A stretch of DNA of 11,955 nucleotides. Origin: Dehalococcoidia bacterium (GTDB lineage Bacteria > Chloroflexota > Dehalococcoidia > SAR202 > UBA11138). Location: assembly GCA_012270625.1 (NCBI GenBank), contig JAAXHZ010000228.1, positions 1-11,955 of the forward strand, given 5' to 3'. Below the pieces are notes generated by a model that saw only the letters and a program-made list of their open reading frames with translations, made no database searches and had not been told where the DNA came from. Shown in pieces: positions 8,062-11,955 of the stretch (position 1 is its first letter; each line of letters starts with the position of its first letter). Both the position numbers and the translations under genes were made by a program.

Positions 8062-8445
8062 TTTCTCTCTAACTCTCGATTGTTTTCAGGTAACAGACTA
8101 CGCGAATTGGGTTCGTGGGCTGAGATACGGGGGCTGCCGGCTGTTGTTGACGAGCGTCTCTGACGGTTGATGCGACTGCGGTATTCTAAATCCGTGTCAG
8201 GGCCTTATCTGACGACCGTGACAAACGAATATATGAACCCTCCGCGTTTGGAGTGCACTATACCAGAGAATACACCAATCATCAAGGAAACAGATTGTGA
8301 AATTCGTTACTATTCAACTTATGAGTTGCGCTATTCGTAGTTGACCGCCATGAAGGTGACGGTTTTCGCCTGTGACGAATTTCTGTGAGAGTGAAGACAG
8401 CGCGAATAGATAATTTTTTCACAAATTCGCGTATTGGTGGGAATC
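8062..8445. other. AT-richer intergenic spacer upstream of miaB and downstream of moaE
   Basis: I see no convincing gene in these 384 bp. The spacer separates two minus-strand gene series, so it should hold the end of the moaE transcript and the miaB promoter. It is poorer in GC than its flanks. It contains the words CGAAT or ATTCG seven times (first bases 8103, 8226, 8302, 8333, 8376, 8403 and 8425). Inverted pairs include CGCGAAT 8401-8407 with ATTCGCG 8425-8431 and the near-perfect GAAATTCGTTAC 8299-8310 with GTGACGAATTTC 8372-8383. The first pair could fold downstream of moaE, but no T run follows it on the minus strand, so it is not a clear terminator. Confidence 0.5.
8257..8285 (-). promoter_or_regulatory. 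Candidate sigma-70-type promoter for miaB
   Basis: On the minus strand, TTGATG (8285-8280) and TATAGT (8262-8257) are separated by exactly 17 bases. They match the -35 consensus at four of six positions and the -10 consensus at five of six. Transcription would begin near 8250 and leave a leader of about 190 nt before the miaB ATG. A small GTCAG/CTGAC hairpin (8196-8213) lies in that leader. This is the best match I found by eye, not an exhaustive scan. Confidence 0.4.
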
Positions 8446-8913
8446 TTAACTCCGTGACACCACCGCGTTAACGCCCAGGGGATCGAAGTCCTCCTGGCTG
8501 CCGACCCAGACCTCTCCTCCCTGGAAGAACTCCTTCTTCCAGATAGGCACGATCTGCTTGATACGGTCGATGCTGAAGTGACAGGCTTCGAATGCGGCTC
8601 GACGATGTGCGGATGAGACAGCGACGACGAGGCTGGCCTCGCCTATCTCCAGTCTGCCGAGCCGGTGATGGATGGCGACGCCGGTCAGATCCCACTGGGC
8701 ACGCATCTCGTCAGCAACCCGTTTGAGCTGCTCATCGGCCATCGGACGATACGCCTCGTACTCTAGCCTCAACACACGGCGGTCACCCGTATGATCCCGG
8801 GTAGTTCCTACAAAAGTTACGATCGCTCCAGCGCCCGGATGTCGAACAAGCTCCACTGCCCTGCCGGGTTCGAGTGCGTCGTGCGTGATGTGAATTAGTG
8901 CGGCAGACCCCAT
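8446..8913 (-). CDS. moaE: Molybdopterin synthase catalytic (large) subunit
   Basis: Large subunit of molybdopterin synthase, which transfers sulfur from thiocarboxylated MoaD to cyclic pyranopterin monophosphate during molybdenum cofactor synthesis. 155 residues, a normal length. VGTTRDH (35-41), LEYEAY (50-55), HHRLGRLEIGEAS (82-94), SSAHRRAAFEA (100-110) and IKQIVPIWKKE (118-128) are all family motifs. R39, H103, R104, K119 and K126 fall at the positions known to be functionally important in the E. coli enzyme. The ATG follows the moaD stop with no gap (TAAATG), and its ribosome site lies within moaD, so the subunits are coupled in translation. Transcription appears to come from genes upstream (SDR or earlier), as there is no room for a promoter next to moaD. 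Confidence 0.95.
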   Translation of the reverse strand: MGSAALIHITHDALEPGRAVELVRHPGAGAIVTFVGTTRDHTGDRRVLRLEYEAYRPMADEQLKRVADEMRAQWDLTGVAIHHRLGRLEIGEASLVVAVSSAHRRAAFEACHFSIDRIKQIVPIWKKEFFQGGEVWVGSQEDFDPLGVNAVVSRS

Positions 8914-9159
8914 TTACGAGCCTCCACTGACAGGTGGAATGAGCGCGACTTCATCGCCGTCGTCCAGGACGAAGTCAGGCTCCCGATACTCGTTGTTTAC
9001 GGCCACCACAATTCGCTCTGCATCTGGCAGACCGCGATACTGGGCGCAGACTTGTGCGACAAGCTCGGCTACGGTCGAACCCGAGGGAAGGGCGATCCTC
9101 GCGCTGGCAGTTCCAGCCGCTTCGCGGTAGCTGGCGAGGAACACAACCGTCACTAACAT
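8914..9159 (-). CDS. moaD: Molybdopterin synthase sulfur carrier (small) subunit with Ser-capped Gly-Gly tail
   Basis: Ubiquitin-like sulfur carrier, 81 residues, the usual size. The beta-grasp signatures are present: VVFLASYREAAG (4-15), LPSGSTVAELV (24-34), VAVNNEYREPDFVLDDGDEV (52-71) and the conserved end ALIPPVSGG. The family needs a free C-terminal Gly-Gly, because MoeB-type enzymes adenylate the last glycine before sulfur is loaded. Here one more codon, TCG for serine, follows Gly-Gly before the TAA. Either the serine is trimmed after translation, or a small loss of canonical form is tolerated; the sequence does not say which. ATG 9159 has an excellent ribosome site. The SDR gene ends 37 bp upstream and moaE begins directly after the stop. 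Confidence 0.93.
   Translation of the reverse strand: MLVTVVFLASYREAAGTASARIALPSGSTVAELVAQVCAQYRGLPDAERIVVAVNNEYREPDFVLDDGDEVALIPPVSGGS
8921..8925 (-). promoter_or_regulatory. moaE ribosome-binding site embedded in moaD Gly-Gly codons
   Basis: On the minus strand GGAGG lies exactly 7 bases before the moaE ATG. The same bases are the GGA GGC codons for the Gly-Gly tail of MoaD, followed by TCG (Ser) and TAA. Confidence 0.8.
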
Positions 9160-9167
9160 CGCGACAA

Positions 9168-9172
9168 CTCCT
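9168..9172 (-). promoter_or_regulatory. moaD ribosome-binding site
   Basis: AGGAG on the minus strand, 8 bases before the ATG at 9159. It confirms that start and lies in the 37 bp gap after the SDR stop. Confidence 0.75.
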
Positions 9173-9196
9173 GTGGGATGGGCGCCAGCGTGACGG

Positions 9197-9949
9197 TCAT
9201 GCTATGAGCGCGCCGCCGTTGACGTGGATAGTTTGGCCGGTGATGTACGTGGCCCCATCGGATGTGAGAAACGCGACGGTGCGCGCGATCTCTTCAGGCA
9301 AGCCGAGGCGGCCTACGGGTATGTCCGCGTTGGCCGCTGGAGTGGACTGGCCTTCGACGCGAGTGGTGTCGAACGCTCCAGGCACGATGTGGTTGACCAG
9401 AATTCCATGTGGGGCTAGCTCAGCGGCGAGAGCTCGGGTTAGACCCAGCGCTCCCATCTTTCCGGCGCACACGTGCGCCCACTCGGCGCGCCCCTTGAAT
9501 GCGTTGAGACCGGACACGTTGATAATCCGACCCCAGCCACGCTCGATCATTCCGGGAACGACGGCCTGGCACGCGAAGAACGGGCCGTCCATGTTGACGC
9601 CGTTTACCTCGCGCCAGTCATCGACTGTCATCTCGGTGAATGGCTTCGACGCCCGCATCCCCGCGTTGTTGACGAGAATATCGACCCGTCCGAACTCCTC
9701 GATTGCAGCTCCCACCATCCTATAGACAGCGCCTTGGTCCGAGACATCAGCGATCGTGGCGATTGCCCTCGCTCCCAATTCGCGCGCCTCTGCTGCGACC
9801 GACTCGGCCTCGTCCACGTTGACGCGCGCGTTCACGACAATGTCGGCACCCTGCCGCGCCAACTCCAGCGCCGTCGCCCGTCCGATGTTTCGGCCGGAGC
9901 CGGTCACGAGGGCTACTTTGTCCGTAAGGGGTTGGGCTTCAGCTAGCAC
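9197..9949 (-). CDS. SDR-family NAD(P)-dependent oxidoreductase-like protein with altered active site
   Basis: Rossmann-fold short-chain dehydrogenase/reductase-like protein. With the GTG start at 9949 it is 250 residues, the classical length. The cofactor site TGSGRNIG (16-23), NNAG (94-97), the structural Asn (N119), the PG after strand six (190-191) and the C-terminal TGQTIHVNGG (237-246) are all present. Aligned by eye with FabG, however, the catalytic Ser position holds G147 (RIINVSGLNA) and the Tyr of YxxxK holds V160 (HVCAGK); only K164 remains. The protein may therefore bind nucleotide without classical SDR chemistry, or use other residues. GTG is preferred over the ATG at 10015 because an AGGAG lies 10 bases ahead of it, the earlier start would overlap the next gene by 65 bp, and its extra 22 residues are arginine-rich and unlike the family. 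The substrate is unknown. Confidence 0.88.
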   Translation of the reverse strand: MLAEAQPLTDKVALVTGSGRNIGRATALELARQGADIVVNARVNVDEAESVAAEARELGARAIATIADVSDQGAVYRMVGAAIEEFGRVDILVNNAGMRASKPFTEMTVDDWREVNGVNMDGPFFACQAVVPGMIERGWGRIINVSGLNAFKGRAEWAHVCAGKMGALGLTRALAAELAPHGILVNHIVPGAFDTTRVEGQSTPAANADIPVGRLGLPEEIARTVAFLTSDGATYITGQTIHVNGGALIA

Positions 9950-9950
9950 G

Positions 9951-10418
9951 TTAGCGTGTCTCCTCCGCAGATGGAGGCGGCTCTTGGAAAGGCTCGCCTC
10001 GCTTCTCAGCTTCAAGGCGACGGAGATTCCAGTCGTGTATCTCCTCGAACGCTTCCCTACGGCCTTCCTCGTGGCCTTTCTGACGGCCCTCCTGTCGACC
10101 TTCGGCTTTGTGTCGCTCTATGAGCGGTTTAACGAATCGGTTGGTCAGATAACGCTTGGTGACCACGGCGGCTCCTTCGAATAAGTCTGCGAGAACTGTA
10201 ATCAGTATCGCATAGATGACGATGGCGGGCGAGACCATCGCAGTCTTGGTCGCTACTGCGACAGCAGTATCTGCAAGGCTCTCGTGTTCACCAGACGAGA
10301 CCTCATACCCGGCCATAAACGCCGTCCATCCGACGGTCATCACCAGGATGAGTCCGATACACCACGGCAGCCACTTAGCAGCCACACTCAGGGGATTTTC
10401 CCTGACGTTCTGGTTCAT
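9951..10418 (-). CDS. Small two-helix membrane protein with charged EGRQ-repeat tail, function unknown
   Basis: Not recognised as a named family. 155 residues. Two hydrophobic segments (about 17-38 and 60-82) enclose a short loop with acidic residues (EHESLAD, 44-50). The remaining 70 residues are highly charged. They contain a low-complexity stretch with four-residue periodicity, AEGRQEGRQKGHEEGRRE (105-122), then a probable helix (EEIHDWNLRRLEAEKRGEPF) and a proline-rich end (EPPPSAEETR). A hairpin of two helices with a cytoplasmic charged tail is the likely topology. EGR-type tails occur in several unrelated families, including C-termini of Rpn-type nucleases, but no nuclease domain is present here. 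The stop lies one base from the SDR start, and the CoA-transferase gene ends 43 bp upstream, so it is probably cotranscribed with both. Coding is supported by the coherent topology and by its fit between neighbours. The ATG has no strong ribosome site. Confidence 0.75.
   Translation of the reverse strand: MNQNVRENPLSVAAKWLPWCIGLILVMTVGWTAFMAGYEVSSGEHESLADTAVAVATKTAMVSPAIVIYAILITVLADLFEGAAVVTKRYLTNRFVKPLIERHKAEGRQEGRQKGHEEGRREAFEEIHDWNLRRLEAEKRGEPFQEPPPSAEETR
9960..9966 (-). promoter_or_regulatory. Ribosome-binding site supporting the SDR GTG start
   Basis: On the minus strand GGAGGAG lies within the last codons of the upstream membrane-protein gene. AGGAG is 10 bases and GGAGG 12 bases before the GTG at 9949. 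It decides the start and suggests coupled translation. Confidence 0.65.
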
Positions 10419-10461
10419 GACACTCGGCTCGAGTAGTTACCCTACCCAAGCGGGTGCAGGC

Positions 10462-11676
10462 CTAGTCAGCCGCGGCGGCTACTCTCTCCGCTGACTTGAC
10501 CACCGACGCATCGTGGAGCGACTGAATCCTGGAGTCGTCGTAGCCGAGCACATCGCTGAGTATCTCGGTGGTGTGATCACCGACGAGCGGAGTCTGGCCG
10601 ACTACCATTGGAGTTCTGCTGAACTTGACCGACTTGCCAGTTACCCACATGGTGCCAGCGATTGGGTCCGGCACTTCCATCATGATCTCGCGCTCAGTGA
10701 GGTGAGGGTCTCTGGCGGCCTGAGCGGTGGTGTTGACGGGCGAGCATGGGACACCGTGCGCCGAGAGATGGTCGGCCGCTGACTGCATCTCTTTATCGGA
10801 GAACCACTCGCTCAGTCCTTCTTCGAGCGCGTCGGCATTCTGGGATCGAAGCTCGCGCGTTGCGAAGCGTTCATCCTCCAGCCATTCGGGACGTTCTACG
10901 GCCTGGCAGAGGCGCGTCCACATATTTTCATTGGTCGCAGCTATTATCATCCAGCCATCAGCGGTCTTATAGAAGCCGCCAGTGCCACGTCCATTGCCCT
11001 CGCGCGGCTGCTCGTAGCCGTCGCCTAGATAGGCCGAGATGGGAATCTCGTTGACTGTGTAGCCGGTGTCGGCAAGGCAGACTTCCAGCTCCTGTCCCAT
11101 GCCTGAGATTTCGCGTTCGCGCAACGCGGCGAGCGCGCCGATGGTGGCATGAAGCGACGTTATCCGGTCAATGAGTGGGAAGAAGGTCTTTATGGGCGGG
11201 TCGTCCTGGAATCCAGTCAACGACATCAGCCCGCCCATTGCCTGGCCGATGGGGTCGAAGCCCACACGCTCCTTGTACGGACCGTACTGGCCATACGCCG
11301 AGACGTTTATCATGATTATCTTCGGGTTCAGCTCCTTCAGCGTCTCGTAGCCAAAGCCCATGATGTCGATGGTACCGGGCCTGAAGTTCTGGAGAAAGAA
11401 ATCGGACACCTTGACCAGGTCTCGCAGCACTTCCTTGCCCTCGTCGGTCCTCAGGTTGATGGCCAGACTCTTCTTGCCAGAGTTGTACTGCACCCAGTAG
11501 GCGCTCTGGCCCCGGACGCGCGGTCCATTCCGGCGGCTCTCGTCTCCTGTGATCGATTCGATCTTGATGACCTCCGCGCCCATTCGAGCGAACATCAGCG
11601 CGCACCGAGGCCCGGCCTGGTATCTGCCCAGATCGAGCAATCTCAATCCTTCCAAGGGTGTCTTGAGTTCGGTCAT
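10462..11676 (-). CDS. CaiB/BaiF (class III) CoA-transferase family protein
   Basis: Cytoplasmic enzyme family that moves CoA between acyl-CoA and a free carboxylic acid through an aspartyl-CoA anhydride. 404 residues, the normal length. LEGLRLLDLGRYQAGPRCALMFARMGAEVIKIE (8-40) is the N-terminal signature. YNSGKKSLAINLRTDEGK (64-81), FLQNFRPGTIDIMGFGYETL (94-113), SAYGQYGPY (126-134) and GFDPIGQAMGGLMSLTG (139-155) follow. D170 (FFPLID) is in the place of the catalytic aspartate. FYKTADGWMIIAA lies in the second domain, and HGVPCSPVNT is the usual late motif. Substrates in this family range from oxalate and carnitine to bile acids and 2-methylacyl compounds, and cannot be read here. An enoyl-CoA hydratase-like gene ends 66 bp upstream, which supports a role in acyl-CoA catabolism. 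The ribosome site is poor (AAAGAG, AAAGAC). Confidence 0.93.
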   Translation of the reverse strand: MTELKTPLEGLRLLDLGRYQAGPRCALMFARMGAEVIKIESITGDESRRNGPRVRGQSAYWVQYNSGKKSLAINLRTDEGKEVLRDLVKVSDFFLQNFRPGTIDIMGFGYETLKELNPKIIMINVSAYGQYGPYKERVGFDPIGQAMGGLMSLTGFQDDPPIKTFFPLIDRITSLHATIGALAALREREISGMGQELEVCLADTGYTVNEIPISAYLGDGYEQPREGNGRGTGGFYKTADGWMIIAATNENMWTRLCQAVERPEWLEDERFATRELRSQNADALEEGLSEWFSDKEMQSAADHLSAHGVPCSPVNTTAQAARDPHLTEREIMMEVPDPIAGTMWVTGKSVKFSRTPMVVGQTPLVGDHTTEILSDVLGYDDSRIQSLHDASVVKSAERVAAAAD

Positions 11677-11742
11677 GTCGTCTTTCTCTTTCTGCCGATG
11701 ATCGGCGCTGCGAGCGGCCCTTCAGAGTCGCCGGGCACAAGT

Positions 11743-11955
11743 TTAGAGTCTGCCCTTTCTGTCAAGGAATGGTTTGAACCCTTCAAGTACAGGTGTCGGA
11801 GCCAGCTTGGTGGCCTGGGCCTCCAACTCGTTATCGTAGTGACTGCGCCATCCCTTGCCAATATCGTCGATGAGCAGATCTTTCACGCCCTGCACCATTC
11901 GCGGGTCGTTATCGGCGATGAGTCCGGCTAGCTCCATAGCCTTGTCCATGAGCTG
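11743..11955 (-). CDS. Enoyl-CoA hydratase/isomerase family protein, C-terminal fragment
   Basis: The frame is open to the right edge, so only the last 70 residues are visible. A helical segment AMELAGLIADNDPRMVQGVKDLL and the closing ELEAQATKL...EGFKPFLDRKGRL fit the C-terminal end of the crotonase superfamily, where xxGxxAFLEKRxP-type endings are common. The catalytic region and oxyanion hole lie outside the window, so hydratase, isomerase or hydrolase activity cannot be decided. The internal ATG at 11949 is unlikely to be the real start. The stop is 66 bp before the CoA-transferase start on the same strand, suggesting one acyl-CoA pathway. Confidence 0.75.
   Translation of the reverse strand, partial: QLMDKAMELAGLIADNDPRMVQGVKDLLIDDIGKGWRSHYDNELEAQATKLAPTPVLEGFKPFLDRKGRL

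Noticed and set aside
8315..8328. Small CAACT/AGTTG hairpin
   Set aside because: A 5 bp stem is expected by chance in an AT-rich stretch and has no supporting context.
8401..8431. CGCGAAT/ATTCGCG pair as an intrinsic terminator for moaE
   Set aside because: The stem is only 7 bp with a 17-base loop and no T run follows on the minus strand; kept only as a motif observation.
9054..9725. 223-residue open frame on the plus strand opposite moaD and the SDR gene
   Set aside because: Composition is rich in Arg, Pro and Ser as expected of an antisense frame, and it crosses the boundary of two well-supported genes.
9950..10015. N-terminal extension of the SDR protein from ATG 10015
   Set aside because: It would overlap the membrane-protein gene by 65 bp and add an arginine-rich stretch; the GTG at 9949 has a good ribosome site and gives a normal length.
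11149..11931. 260-residue open frame on the plus strand opposite the CoA-transferase
   Set aside because: It is a long shadow of the GC-rich CoA-transferase and hydratase genes and runs across both and their spacer; no domain is recognisable.

Overview
The window looks like part of a moderately GC-rich bacterial chromosome with tightly packed genes. The mix of a peptide-type ABC importer, a CaiB/BaiF CoA-transferase, an enoyl-CoA hydratase-like protein and an SDR dehydrogenase, plus a NadA with a roughly 50-residue N-terminal extension, suggests an uncultured Chloroflexota relative (SAR202/Dehalococcoidia-like). That assignment is an impression from gene content and protein style, not a placement, because no rRNA or other marker is present. 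I saw no tRNA, rRNA, CRISPR array, insertion sequence or phage gene.

Layout. (1) Positions 1-3245, plus strand: the 3' part of a peptide/nickel-type substrate-binding protein, a 120 bp gap with a perfect 10 bp hairpin, then two permeases of the DppB and DppC type that overlap by one base. No ATPase gene follows. (2) Positions 3258-8061, minus strand, read right to left: miaB, nadA, nadC, and a membrane-anchored or exported beta-propeller protein whose GTG start overlaps the nadC stop. A terminator-like hairpin sits between nadA and nadC, so this may be one leaky transcript or two units. (3) Positions 8062-8445: an AT-richer 384 bp spacer with no convincing gene, a candidate miaB promoter and a cluster of CGAAT/ATTCG words. 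(4) Positions 8446-11955, minus strand, read right to left: the 3' end of an enoyl-CoA hydratase-like gene, a CaiB/BaiF CoA-transferase, a small two-helix membrane protein with an EGRQ-type tail, an SDR protein, moaD and moaE. Close spacing and embedded ribosome sites suggest cotranscription of at least the last four.

How the genes work together. NadA and NadC are consecutive steps of de novo NAD synthesis (quinolinate formation, then conversion to nicotinate mononucleotide). MoaD and MoaE are the two subunits of molybdopterin synthase. The CoA-transferase and hydratase-like protein suggest acyl-CoA catabolism of an unknown substrate; the SDR may belong to that pathway or not.

Most of the window is ordinary metabolism. 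The points that deserve a second look are an SDR lacking the canonical Ser and Tyr of its active site, a MoaD whose Gly-Gly tail is capped by a serine and whose Gly codons double as the moaE ribosome-binding site, the nadA/nadC hairpin that covers an upstream candidate start, the unrecognised membrane protein with the EGRQ tail, and the motif-rich spacer upstream of miaB. I found no clear sign of a wholly new multi-gene system.
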